Position numbers and translations under genes: made by a program. Shown piece by piece: positions 43,985-53,341 of a DNA stretch of 60,778 nucleotides. The notes under the pieces were generated by a model that was not told the DNA's origin, searched no databases, and worked only from the letters and a program-made list of their open reading frames with translations. Location: positions 1 to 60,778 of the forward strand of contig NZ_QTYB01000009.1 of NCBI RefSeq assembly GCF_003461955.1. The letters are read 5' to 3'. This DNA comes from Ruminococcus sp. AM36-2AA. GTDB lineage: Bacteria > Bacillota > Clostridia > Lachnospirales > Lachnospiraceae. Position 1 is the first letter of the stretch; every line of letters begins with the position of its first letter.

Positions 43985-44080
43985 ACATATCAAGCGGATA
44001 TTCGCAATTTACCTTCACTGTCTGCTCATAAGCACATAACTGCTCTGCTGTTCTGGGTCAATCGGATATTTATTCCGCTG
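43985..44080. repeat. Short hairpin repeats between two operon genes
   Basis: ATCAAGCGGATATTCGCAAT (43989-44008) is nearly identical to the copy at 34811-34829. A second, GGGTCAATCGGATATTTATTC (44057-44077), runs into the 3-prime end of the GH3 gene. They occupy most of the 98-base gap, the longest in this otherwise tight operon. Confidence 0.5.
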
Positions 44081-45233
44081 TGTTTATTTTGTTTTTTACT
44101 GCCAGAATACGTCTGACAGATTCGTTGATTCTTTCTTCTGTTATTGTTCCATTCTGCACAGCATTTCTGACACCCGCATATGCCGCCGAAAAATCAGCAG
44201 GCATCAGGATCATATCTGCGCCCGCCTGTACCGCTCTTACAGCGGCATCTCCTGATGCATACTCATTGGCAACTGCTCCCATATTCATTGCATCCGTAAT
44301 GACCAGCCCCTGAAATCCCAGCTGATCTCTCAGAATTTCTGTACATATGGTATAAGACAGACTTGCAGGCGTGTCATCTCCTGTGATACCCGGGCAGGAA
44401 ATATGTCCCATCATCACAAAATCAGAGCCTGCTTCTATACCTTTCTTAAATGGAATCCACTCACAGTTTTCCAGTTCTTCCCTTGTTTTATAGACATAGG
44501 ATTTTCCTTCATGACTGTCTTCATAAGTATCCCCATGTCCCGGAAAATGTTTCAGGGTAGACAGCATTCCTTTCGTATGCAGCCCTTTTACCTCTGAAGC
44601 TACCATAGCCCCATCGATTGAAGGGTCACTTCCAAAAGAACGGCTGCCTATTACTGTATTCTGCGGATTTGTCAGTACATCCGCAACCGGAGCGAAGTCT
44701 ACATTAAATCCCAGTTCACTTAAATAACTGCCAATCTGACATCCGGTCTCATACGCTTTCAGGCTGTCTCCAGTCTGTCCGATCGCCTGCATGGAATCAT
44801 ATACCGGTGTTTCCATAATTCCACTTTTTGCAATCCGGCTTACAATACCGCCTTCTTCGTCTACTCCCACAAAGATCGGTACTCCACCTGTCTCCTGTGA
44901 CATCTGCTGATAGCCTGCGATCAGATTTTTTACCTGATCATAACTTTCAATATTGGCAGACATCAGAATTATTCCTCCCACCGGATAAGCCTCATAGGCT
45001 CCTCTTGTTGTATCTCCTGCGCTGACTGCATTCCCTGCCAGAGTTTCCGGGGTGATAAAAAAAAGCTGTGCTATTTTTTCTGCCAGAGACATCTGCTGTA
45101 TTTTCTCTTCAACGTTTTCTTCCTGTACCGGGTCTGCTTTCACCTGCACATGGGTAATCCCGGATGTACAGATGAAAGTGATACCTGCCAGCAAAATCGC
45201 TGCGAATCTTTTTTTTCTGCTATTCATATTCAC
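44070..45233 (-). CDS. Glycoside hydrolase family 3 protein (beta-N-acetylhexosaminidase type)
   Basis: A 387-aa secreted enzyme. A signal-type segment (about 8-28, FAAILLAGITFICTSGITHV) precedes a GH3 barrel with NFDFAPV-like NVDFAPVADV, the NagZ catalytic loop KHFPGHGDTYEDSHEG and the nucleophile region VITDAMNMGAV. It probably removes N-acetylglucosamine from muropeptides or glycans. The start is GTG 45233 (AGGA 7 bases upstream) or ATG 45227. It overlaps the lectin-like gene by 14 bases, tying it to the operon. Confidence 0.88.
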   Translation of the reverse strand: MNMNSRKKRFAAILLAGITFICTSGITHVQVKADPVQEENVEEKIQQMSLAEKIAQLFFITPETLAGNAVSAGDTTRGAYEAYPVGGIILMSANIESYDQVKNLIAGYQQMSQETGGVPIFVGVDEEGGIVSRIAKSGIMETPVYDSMQAIGQTGDSLKAYETGCQIGSYLSELGFNVDFAPVADVLTNPQNTVIGSRSFGSDPSIDGAMVASEVKGLHTKGMLSTLKHFPGHGDTYEDSHEGKSYVYKTREELENCEWIPFKKGIEAGSDFVMMGHISCPGITGDDTPASLSYTICTEILRDQLGFQGLVITDAMNMGAVANEYASGDAAVRAVQAGADMILMPADFSAAYAGVRNAVQNGTITEERINESVRRILAVKNKINTAE

Positions 45234-46125
45234 ATATATATCCTATTTTACCTGAAAAAGATGGAACAACACTTAAAATATCATCCGGCACATCATTCAT
45301 ATACCAGCCTCCATCATTGGATAAGAGATCCAGTACATGTTCTTCTACTCCGTCACCATAAAAGCTCGGTTCACCGGCAAACCAGCAGGAAGTTGTATGA
45401 GCCGTCCAGCTTGCACCGGAATTCAGTGCTTCTCCGAACAGTTTATTATCATTGTCTGCCCAGTAGTATTCATACTGATCCATCTCACGCCTTCCACCTA
45501 TATAGAACTGTTTTTTCGCATAGTTCGTATTTGACTGGAGAAGATTTATGATTGCTGCATATTCCTCCTGGGTATTGATCCTTACAAGATATCCACCTTT
45601 TTGTCTGCACCGGTCAAATGCCTGCGTCCAGGTACAGTCTTCTATGACAACTTCATAAGTATGTATCTGTTTTTCTGTATCCGGAGCTTCTGTCGGTGTC
45701 GGAACAGGGGTGTTGGTCGGTACCGGCGTATTGGTCGGTACTGGGGTGTTTGTTGGTTCAGGTGAAGGTGTCGACGTACTCACCGATGTTGGAATCAATG
45801 TAGGTTCTGGCGTCTTTGCATTTTTTGTCACTTCTGAATTTTTCGCCGCTTCTGCTACGGACATATCATCCAGCTGTTTCTGCTTCGCTGAAAGCGCGCC
45901 GGGCAAAGCGATCCTGTCTGTTTTTACTGCATATACTGCTCCGCCTGCGATCACAGCAACGCCTGCCACTGCCGCAACTGCTACAGCAACAGGAAACTTC
46001 TTTTTTTGTGGAGCCGCATAATTCCCACCACTTTGGGGAAAACCTGTCTGTCTTATCTTTACTCCACATTCCGGACAAAAGATGCTGTCATCCGGTATGT
46101 TTTTTCTGCATCTTGGACATTTCAT
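45220..46125 (-). CDS. Zinc-ribbon membrane protein with C-type lectin-like domain
   Basis: A 301-aa protein built like the one at 42673: a zinc ribbon (MKCPRCRKNIPDDSIFCPECG), a membrane helix (about 44-66), a Thr/Pro linker with repeats of TNTPVP (about 105-145) and a C-terminal C-type-lectin-like domain (about 155-301: WTQAFDRCRQKGGYLVRI, YWADNDNKLF, CWFAGEPSFYG, WYMNDVP). Lectin-like domains of this kind bind carbohydrate or protein; calcium ligands are not certain. GAGGAA precedes the start. Confidence 0.82.
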   Translation of the reverse strand: MKCPRCRKNIPDDSIFCPECGVKIRQTGFPQSGGNYAAPQKKKFPVAVAVAAVAGVAVIAGGAVYAVKTDRIALPGALSAKQKQLDDMSVAEAAKNSEVTKNAKTPEPTLIPTSVSTSTPSPEPTNTPVPTNTPVPTNTPVPTPTEAPDTEKQIHTYEVVIEDCTWTQAFDRCRQKGGYLVRINTQEEYAAIINLLQSNTNYAKKQFYIGGRREMDQYEYYWADNDNKLFGEALNSGASWTAHTTSCWFAGEPSFYGDGVEEHVLDLLSNDGGWYMNDVPDDILSVVPSFSGKIGYICEYE

Positions 46126-46143
46126 AGTTTATTCCTCTGCCTG

Positions 46144-46692
46144 TTATGCGTTTCCATCAGAAGTAGTTTCCTCTGAGTTTTCTTCCTCCCCGGAATCCGA
46201 TTCTGCGGCTCCGGCGTCATCCACTCCGCTTTCATCACTTTCTTCGGTCACTTGTGAATCCTCAGAATTACCATCATCTGTGACATTATCCGCGCTTTCA
46301 TCATTGTTTGTTTCCTGACCATCTGGCGCTGCTGTTTCATCACCTGGTGTTCCCTGATCCGGGTTCTCCGGTTCATTCACTGGTTCTCCCTGGCCGTTGG
46401 AATCTGCCGGATTCTTTCCCTCAGGTTTCTTCTGCACTGCAGCATCAGGATCATTTTTTCCCTGCTTATCTGATGGCTGCTGTTTCTTTTTATCTGCCGT
46501 ATCTTTCTTTTTGTCATTGCCTGCCTGCGCAGGTACCGGCTCTCCTGTCGGTTTTTCCGGAATAACTTTCTGCTCTGTTTCCTGCATGTTCTCCTTTGGG
46601 GCGATCGCGGTTTTTACCAGACTTGCAGTACCTGCAAGTGCCATTACAGTAAACACAATAAACAGAATGTTTGTTACTTTATTCTCTCTCAT
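46144..46692 (-). CDS. Small membrane protein with long acidic, disordered tail
   Basis: A 182-aa protein: one N-terminal membrane helix (about 8-29, ILFIVFTVMALAGTASLV) and a tail of about 150 residues of Lys/Gln, then Asp/Glu/Ser/Thr/Gly, with no predicted fold. No family recognised. AAAGGAGG lies just before the start. It sits between the M48 protease and lectin-like genes with gaps of 48 and 18 bases. Confidence 0.7.
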   Translation of the reverse strand: MRENKVTNILFIVFTVMALAGTASLVKTAIAPKENMQETEQKVIPEKPTGEPVPAQAGNDKKKDTADKKKQQPSDKQGKNDPDAAVQKKPEGKNPADSNGQGEPVNEPENPDQGTPGDETAAPDGQETNNDESADNVTDDGNSEDSQVTEESDESGVDDAGAAESDSGEEENSEETTSDGNA

Positions 46693-46740
46693 TTCATACC
46701 AGCCTCCTTTACGTCCTTTTCTTTTTGCTGTATCCGTTTA

Positions 46741-48309
46741 TTAACGGTAATATCCTGCCCCTAACTGCTGAAGTCTGGCAATTCTGTCGTGGCTGTCCGG
46801 ATGTGAGCTTGCCAGTGCGGCAAACAGCCCGGAAGCTTTCTGCTCATGTGTACTGAAATAATCAAGTAATGCACACAGCTGGTCTCCATATCCAAGCTGA
46901 AATGCAAACTCATCGGCCTCAAACTCATTTCCACGGCTGGATTTCATGACAAGCAGTGTTCCAAGACCTGTCCATATCCTGAGAAGAAGATTCACTGTTA
47001 TTACAGCGAGAAATCTTGAAAAGATCATAAATAAATGCGTAATAAAACCATCTTCGCCACCCATAAACAGACACATGATCGTAGTAATGATATCAAAGAA
47101 CCAAAGGCCGATATTAAAGAATGTAACAAGCATATTTACAAACATATTACCAACCGAGATCAGCAGGATAAGATCTGTATCTTTATGTGCAAGATGTCCG
47201 AATTCATGTCCCAGTGTCGCCCGGATCTGCTCATCCGGCATATTCAGAAGGCCTCTTGTAACACATACTGTCTTTCGTCCCGTTGCAAAAGCGTTCGGAC
47301 TGTCATCATCTGTGATATACAGCTGAATGCTGGAATTCAGAGAAGGATCTTTCTGTTTTGCTTTCGCATAAACTTCCCGGAATATCGGTTCCAGACGGTT
47401 GATATCCTCTGCACGTTTCAGTTTTTTACATCTTGTCTGAAAACGAAGGTACCATTCTCCGATCGGTGACAGTGCGATCGTAACAGATACAAGATATAAA
47501 ACAATTCCGATCACAATTCCAAGCGGAATATTGTCTGGTACAAACAACACCGTAAATCCGCAGACAAGTGCCACATTCAGGATCAGATAAATGATCACGG
47601 AAATATTGGACTTTCGAAACATCCTTGTAAGGAAATCAAAAAGATAAAATCCACTGGATCCGCTGCTTACGCTGACACCTGCATTTGATGTATTCTTTGT
47701 TTTTACAGGTTTTTTATTTGTCTGGCTTTTTGTTGGCTGCGAAGTATTGATTCCCGTGTCTGCCATCTGCTGGTTCGGGCTGTTCTGATCCACTCCTGAC
47801 GGACCCGGATTTCTCTGCTGATTCCAGTTTCCCTGTACATTGATCTGCCGGAGTTTATGGTTCCGGGGTCTGCTTTGGGAAGACTGATTATGTATTTCCT
47901 GGCCTTCCGGTGACTGTTGGCTACGGTTATTCTGAGTACTTTCCAGCTGTGTACCCCAGTTATTCTGATTATTTTCTGCCTGTGTACCCCAGTTATTCTG
48001 ATTATTTTCCGGTTGTGAAGTCCAGCTATTCTGAACATTTTCCGGCTGTGGGGTCCAGTTATTCTGAACATTTTCTGGCTGCCGGTTTTGATTTCCCTGG
48101 CTACTTCCCTGCGGTGGTCTCCAGTATCCCTGACTGCTTGCAGCCTGGCGTCCCCAGATTCCCTGGTCATCGGATGGCTGCCCCCATCCATTTCCATTAT
48201 CCTGGGAGGCCTGGTTATTTCCGCCAAGCAGATCTGAGCCACAGCCCGGACAGAATCGCTCTGATCCGGTCCGCAGTTTTCTTCCACAAAATCTGCAGAA
48301 CTTTGCCAT
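46741..48309 (-). CDS. Zinc-ribbon M48 family metalloprotease (HtpX-like)
   Basis: A 522-aa protein. The N-terminal zinc ribbon has CRFCGRKLR and CPGCGSD. A Gln/Asn/Trp-rich region (about 30-190) includes some five 12-residue tandem units of the type NNWGTQxEN. The membrane-embedded M48 protease domain follows (about 225-522) with two helices, the zinc site LGHEFGHLAHKD (HExxH) and the third ligand in NEFEADEFAF. HtpX enzymes clear damaged membrane proteins; with a zinc ribbon in this operon the role may be more specific. GGAGGA precedes the start. Confidence 0.88.
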   Translation of the reverse strand: MAKFCRFCGRKLRTGSERFCPGCGSDLLGGNNQASQDNGNGWGQPSDDQGIWGRQAASSQGYWRPPQGSSQGNQNRQPENVQNNWTPQPENVQNSWTSQPENNQNNWGTQAENNQNNWGTQLESTQNNRSQQSPEGQEIHNQSSQSRPRNHKLRQINVQGNWNQQRNPGPSGVDQNSPNQQMADTGINTSQPTKSQTNKKPVKTKNTSNAGVSVSSGSSGFYLFDFLTRMFRKSNISVIIYLILNVALVCGFTVLFVPDNIPLGIVIGIVLYLVSVTIALSPIGEWYLRFQTRCKKLKRAEDINRLEPIFREVYAKAKQKDPSLNSSIQLYITDDDSPNAFATGRKTVCVTRGLLNMPDEQIRATLGHEFGHLAHKDTDLILLISVGNMFVNMLVTFFNIGLWFFDIITTIMCLFMGGEDGFITHLFMIFSRFLAVITVNLLLRIWTGLGTLLVMKSSRGNEFEADEFAFQLGYGDQLCALLDYFSTHEQKASGLFAALASSHPDSHDRIARLQQLGAGYYR

Positions 48310-48350
48310 ACTCTTCCTCCTTTTTTTATCTGTATCGAATATACAGTTCT

Positions 48351-51300
48351 TTATCTCTCTCTTCTTTTTGACGCAATAATGTTATGGATAATGATAACAA
48401 TATCACCTGTGATTCCAACCAGGATCAGTCCAATACTGATAGCCATGGTAATCTTGTCAGGAACCAGAAGACAAAGTACCAGAGATATGGCAACGCCGAC
48501 CAGAAGTGCGACTACAGCCGCTATGATCAGAATTATCGGTGAACTCTCATCCTCTTCATCCATTTCTTCATCTTCATCGAGCTCATACCGTGTCCTTGCC
48601 GAACCCGGATATGGTCTTCTCTGCTCCGGTCTGTCATAAGATTCCCGGTACTCTCTCCTGGACACTCTTCCACCGTATCTCTTGCAGTAAATACTCTTCC
48701 ACTCATCGTCAAGACGGTTCAAAAATCTTCCAAGATTAAGTTCTCTGGCAGTATCCTCCTTCAAAAGCTGGTAAGATGCCGCAACATCATTGTTTGCAAA
48801 AGCTTCGGGTTCTCTTGCTGCCAGACGTAAAATTCCATTGCCGGCTGCATTTCTTATGGCATCTGCTTCAAAAAGCTGAAGCCTTTCTGTATAAAGCAGT
48901 AATTCCAGAGCTGCACGAACAGCCTGGACAGGCGTATACTCTGTACCATAAATCTTCCGCAGCACATTCTCCAGATTAAAGTCTTTTTTTCCTTCCATCA
49001 TCATGATCAGCTGCTCCTGGAGCAGGGCAAAAAAGTAACGATACTCTGGCCGTTCTTCTCTCTTAAGTCTTTCATCAACTGGCGTCAGATACGCTGAGAT
49101 ATCCTGGCTTTTCAGGATTATATTCTGCATTTTTTCCAGATTTTCCATATCCTGACTGTAATAAATGCACCACAGAACATTAAGACGCTTCCAGTCTTTC
49201 GGGAAAATCTTCCGGCGATCACATTCCTGGATCATATTTTTAAGGAAGCCAACCTGCGCTGCATTTAATCCGAACACCTGTATTGCATTCATCTTTGCGA
49301 TCAGAGATAAAAATTTATTCTTCAGCTTCCGCTCAATTCCTGAATTCTCACCAAATATCTTCTTATAATTTAAAACCTCATCCTGAAATACTTCACACCA
49401 GGCAGCAAGTTCATTATTTCCCTGCTTTTTTTGGCACTGATGTCTCAGCATATTGAAATATGCATTTACGATCACACTGTATGTCTGTTCATTCAGCCAC
49501 TGATTTTCTTTCACACCGCTTAAAAATACTGCTGTCTGATCCAGATTGGCAAGGACATATTCGGAAAGAACCATTTCCTGTCCACCATGGATAAACCACT
49601 CTGTAATGATCGCCCATCGCTGTTCTACTGTCAGCTGTTCCAGAAGGAGTCCCTTTCTGTCATCTTCCGCATGCGCATATAACTCGTACAGAATCATGGA
49701 TACATAAGGTTCCGGACAATCTGCCAGGTCAGAAAGTGCCTGCTGGATCTCTTCCATATCCGAATATCCGCCTGGTTTCCGGCAATTATAGATTTTTGCA
49801 CATTCCGATACATAAATCGCTTCCTGTATGATCGCCTTTTTTGCCGGCACATGCATCAGCCATTCGTGCAAATACTTTCCTGTTTCATGGAATACCATTG
49901 CCTCGCATTTTTCTCCCAGCTCCGCAACGATGTATTCAAACAGAGGTCTCCATTCTACGTTCAGGAACTGTCGGTCTCTGAATGTGGCAAAATAGATCAG
50001 GTGCCATACTGCTTCTGTATTCAGAACCGTTTCTTTTGAACTGCACTGCTCTTTAAAACAATTCCACAGCACATCGGATCTGTGTTCCTGTCCTGGAGTT
50101 TTTTTCAGTTTCTTCTCTTCCTGGCTTAAAAGACCATGCGCCTGTTTACGCAGATTGCCGTTTCCATAAAACAGCTGAAAAAACAGATTTCCATAAATTT
50201 CTTCCATGTTTTCATCTGTGATCTCAGAATAATTTAACGGACGGCTTAATGCTCCCATCAGCTGTGAAGTATACTCCCATTCATCTGTGCTCACACACTT
50301 TCTGTACCAGTCCTTCAACAGTGCAAAAATATTTGCTTTCACCGGACTGGAATGGGAAATCTGATCATCTTCACATATTTCGATCAAAAACGTTCTGAGG
50401 AAATCTTTTTTGTACCATTCTGCCTCTGTCTGCTCTCTGACATTCTTCAGAAAATCCAGGAATTTCTCTTCTGCCAGAGCATTTTCGCTCTCAAGAAGCT
50501 CCCTCAGAAGCTGTGCAAGAACTTCATCTGTCTGGTCAGATGCCAGATCCTGTATCAGGCATACCATGATCTCATCCTGACAGTTTTCAGGATAGATATT
50601 CTGCTGGACCAGTTCTATGAGATCCTTCTTTATGTTATCCGAATATCCCGGGTCCTGTGCTTCGCAGCTGAGCATTTCCCTGAATATCGATGCAGCATAT
50701 TCTGTCCAGTATCCTGCTATATAGTAGGATACTCCAAGTATAAGCTGTTCTCTGGATCTTTTGTCTGCAAAATTCTGCTTCCGATTATCATTCAGTCCAA
50801 ATATAAGGTTAAACATTTCCGGTGTATTGGCATTTTCATAAATCCGTTCCTGTCCGAAAAACTGAATGTATTGCCTGTTAAATTCCGCTTTTTCTTCTTC
50901 CTTCTGCAGGGTATCCCATATGAATCTGCCATAGGATGTATCCAGATCTCCACTCACATAACTTTTTTTGTTCTGAAGGTCAATGATAGAATATTCACTG
51001 TTTACCCATTCTTTTGCAAATCCACTTTCCATAAATATCAGCTGATACCCCTTCAGGACAGAAGCCTCCGGATTTGCTCCTCCGCAGGATACTGCACTGA
51101 TATTCTGACTGATGAAATCCGGCAGAACTTTCAAAGTTGCCGCAATGATCTGCTCAGCATAACCATTTCCACCGGCTGCATTCCATGCAGGGCGGAACTG
51201 ATCTGGCAGTACAACCAGAACTTTGTCATTTTCATGGCCCCTGTAATCCATATATCCAACTCTCTGGACAATGCTGCTGATATAATCAATAAAAAGTTCC

Positions 51301-51857
51301 TGTGTAAAACCTGCACGTTCAAAAACAGAAATTTCCGTTTTTTTCTGTGGATTTTTAAACAGGGAATACTCCGGATTTGCTTCGATACGCCCACGGGCAC
51401 CATTTCTTTTTGACTCTTCAATTCGCGCCTGTACCGATGGATAAGGTTCAAAATTCTGCAGATTGAGTGCATATTCCGGTTCTCGTAAAAAGCGTCCCTT
51501 ATCTTCCTCTGCCAGAATGTAACTGCTGCTGTATGTAAAATCACGGAACTCGCCGGAACTTCTTTCACCGGACATATTTCCTTCTGCTTTCAGTCTGTAT
51601 GCACGACTTACTACTGTAAGCTGCTGATTCAGCCTCTTGATCTTCAGAACGCCTCGATATGTTCCGGTGATCTCCGAAGGAACAGGCCGGATATCCTCCA
51701 GTGTTCCTACTGCTTCACATTCTCTGGCTACAAGCTTCGCCTGATCTTCTCTGGCAAACATATCTCTGCTGATGGTGACTGTCGTACTGTCTCCCTTTGA
51801 ACCGGAACGTGAAAAATATCCTTCTGTACATCGGGAATATATATGTTGTCCTATCAT
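48351..51857 (-). CDS. 1168-aa membrane-anchored protein adjacent to the GTPase (GAP1-like candidate)
   Basis: A very large, mostly helical protein. The N-terminal part (about 1-270) starts MIGQHIYSRC and reads like the GTPase-associated GAP1 N-terminal type described for bacterial double-GTPase systems; this is from memory and not checked. The middle (about 300-1090) is built of helical repeats without recognised motifs. The C-terminus has an acidic run (about 1090-1103) and two membrane helices (about 1106-1130 and 1135-1158) ending in KRRER. So the bulk would be cytoplasmic and tied to the membrane at its end. GGAGG precedes the start; it lies 11 bases from the GTPase gene. Confidence 0.7.
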   Translation of the reverse strand: MIGQHIYSRCTEGYFSRSGSKGDSTTVTISRDMFAREDQAKLVARECEAVGTLEDIRPVPSEITGTYRGVLKIKRLNQQLTVVSRAYRLKAEGNMSGERSSGEFRDFTYSSSYILAEEDKGRFLREPEYALNLQNFEPYPSVQARIEESKRNGARGRIEANPEYSLFKNPQKKTEISVFERAGFTQELFIDYISSIVQRVGYMDYRGHENDKVLVVLPDQFRPAWNAAGGNGYAEQIIAATLKVLPDFISQNISAVSCGGANPEASVLKGYQLIFMESGFAKEWVNSEYSIIDLQNKKSYVSGDLDTSYGRFIWDTLQKEEEKAEFNRQYIQFFGQERIYENANTPEMFNLIFGLNDNRKQNFADKRSREQLILGVSYYIAGYWTEYAASIFREMLSCEAQDPGYSDNIKKDLIELVQQNIYPENCQDEIMVCLIQDLASDQTDEVLAQLLRELLESENALAEEKFLDFLKNVREQTEAEWYKKDFLRTFLIEICEDDQISHSSPVKANIFALLKDWYRKCVSTDEWEYTSQLMGALSRPLNYSEITDENMEEIYGNLFFQLFYGNGNLRKQAHGLLSQEEKKLKKTPGQEHRSDVLWNCFKEQCSSKETVLNTEAVWHLIYFATFRDRQFLNVEWRPLFEYIVAELGEKCEAMVFHETGKYLHEWLMHVPAKKAIIQEAIYVSECAKIYNCRKPGGYSDMEEIQQALSDLADCPEPYVSMILYELYAHAEDDRKGLLLEQLTVEQRWAIITEWFIHGGQEMVLSEYVLANLDQTAVFLSGVKENQWLNEQTYSVIVNAYFNMLRHQCQKKQGNNELAAWCEVFQDEVLNYKKIFGENSGIERKLKNKFLSLIAKMNAIQVFGLNAAQVGFLKNMIQECDRRKIFPKDWKRLNVLWCIYYSQDMENLEKMQNIILKSQDISAYLTPVDERLKREERPEYRYFFALLQEQLIMMMEGKKDFNLENVLRKIYGTEYTPVQAVRAALELLLYTERLQLFEADAIRNAAGNGILRLAAREPEAFANNDVAASYQLLKEDTARELNLGRFLNRLDDEWKSIYCKRYGGRVSRREYRESYDRPEQRRPYPGSARTRYELDEDEEMDEEDESSPIILIIAAVVALLVGVAISLVLCLLVPDKITMAISIGLILVGITGDIVIIIHNIIASKRRER

Positions 51858-51868
51858 GCTGTTTCCTC

Positions 51869-53323
51869 CTAACGTCTATGAAACCAGGAATGTTTTTTTG
51901 GCGGTTCCGGAATCTGCTCATCCCAGTTTTCCGCAAAATTTCTTCCCCATTCATTAACCACCCTCTGTGGTGCATCATAAAATTCTCCTCTGAAGAAAGG
52001 AGGTACAAAATTCAGTCTCATCAGAAGATAAAGCAACGGTTCTTCCACACGGATCGGATGGATCAGACGGAAATTATCAAGATTATCTCCGCTTACCTTT
52101 ACAGCTGCTCCCAGAGCGGATACAGAAATATAATATGGACTGAAAAATGTCTGATCCAGGAAATTTGATAATCCTCTGGAAAGATACTGGATACACGCTC
52201 TGGTAGACTGATTCATAGGATTAAAATAAGTATCCTCCAGATTGGAATCCGGAATCATCTGAAATCTCGGTGCGATCACTGGCTGATTCAGCGGAATTCC
52301 CAGCTGCTGGTAATTTTTGTACAGAAGATCAGTTTTGGTCAGTGCAACAACACTTGGCCTCTGAATCTGTCCCATATCTCCGGTAACACAATCCAGGATT
52401 GATGTTTTCATGCCGGAAATCGCTTCTTCCAGCTGATCGATATCACGGTTCATATACTGTTCCGGAAGCCGATTGTACACACCCTCCAGAGTCTCCGGAT
52501 CAACCATCATGATAAATCCATCCGACTCCTTAAACTGGGGAACATTGATATTGGAAAGATCCTCATTTCGTTCTCCGTTGAACATCTCGCCTCGCATATC
52601 AATCAGACCCAGAATACATTTCTTATTAGACTGTGCAGATCCTGGCATTGCGGTATAATCCGCCTGAAGAAGATACGGAGTTTTTCTGTCCTCCTGTGTT
52701 GTCGCCGGAAGTCTGTTCTCTCTTCTTATGTGTGAAGCAAACTGTTCATATTCCCTTCCTGTAACTCCCAGAGTCTCAAAATGAACAAAGCCCTGCGGAA
52801 GTCCAAAATTTCCTCCGCTCAACATCATGTGTAAAACTGTAAGATATACTGTTTTTCCTGCGGAGCTGGGTCCCATAAGGCTCACCAGGTACATCGGCAT
52901 TTTTCCTGCCTGAGGGATCAACTGTGAATGACAATGCGGACAGTAGAACTTTCTCACGATTCCACTTACCTTTTCCTCACCGATCTCCAGATCTTTCACC
53001 TCTACAGCCTGCACCAGTTCTGTATTTCTGCACTCATCACTGACTGCATACTCCGGAGAAATGGTTACCGGATACACCTCTTCATTTGTGATCACGCTCT
53101 CACTTCGAAGCTGTGCAAGACTTTTGTACTGAATTTCAATATGCTTCTCTTTCAGCACAAATTTATTTGCTCCAGATTTTCTGTCATTAAGCTGAATATC
53201 ATCAGACTGCCGGATTCCCTCAAAATTATCTGACCTGATCTCATCCTTCGTAAGCTTCACGCATCGTTCTGCTTCTCTGATGGGACGCAGGCACTGTATA
53301 CATTTTATCGGATAATAACTCAT
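51869..53323 (-). CDS. Zinc-ribbon P-loop GTPase of the double-GTPase-like kind
   Basis: A 484-aa nucleotide-binding protein. The two halves of a zinc ribbon, CIQC (8-11) and CPHC (128-131), flank a beta-rich insert. The GTPase core has Walker A GPSSAGKTVYL (151-161), a G3-like DMRG (242-245) and G4 TKTD (329-332), so guanine specificity is likely. The tail is Pro/Lys-rich and basic. The gene is 11 bases upstream of the 1168-aa gene and 18 bases downstream of the 214-aa gene. Its arrangement suggests it is the switch of the complex, with the 1168-aa protein as regulator or effector. I recall similar TRAFAC-type proteins as double-GTPases; not verified. Confidence 0.78.
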   Translation of the reverse strand: MSYYPIKCIQCLRPIREAERCVKLTKDEIRSDNFEGIRQSDDIQLNDRKSGANKFVLKEKHIEIQYKSLAQLRSESVITNEEVYPVTISPEYAVSDECRNTELVQAVEVKDLEIGEEKVSGIVRKFYCPHCHSQLIPQAGKMPMYLVSLMGPSSAGKTVYLTVLHMMLSGGNFGLPQGFVHFETLGVTGREYEQFASHIRRENRLPATTQEDRKTPYLLQADYTAMPGSAQSNKKCILGLIDMRGEMFNGERNEDLSNINVPQFKESDGFIMMVDPETLEGVYNRLPEQYMNRDIDQLEEAISGMKTSILDCVTGDMGQIQRPSVVALTKTDLLYKNYQQLGIPLNQPVIAPRFQMIPDSNLEDTYFNPMNQSTRACIQYLSRGLSNFLDQTFFSPYYISVSALGAAVKVSGDNLDNFRLIHPIRVEEPLLYLLMRLNFVPPFFRGEFYDAPQRVVNEWGRNFAENWDEQIPEPPKKHSWFHRR

Positions 53324-53341
53324 ATCTGCCTCCTGCTCCTT

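Noticed and set aside
50352..51413. 353-aa plus-strand open frame
   Set aside because: Lies antisense inside the 1168-aa gene; composition (Phe/Cys/Ile-rich) is that of a complement shadow.
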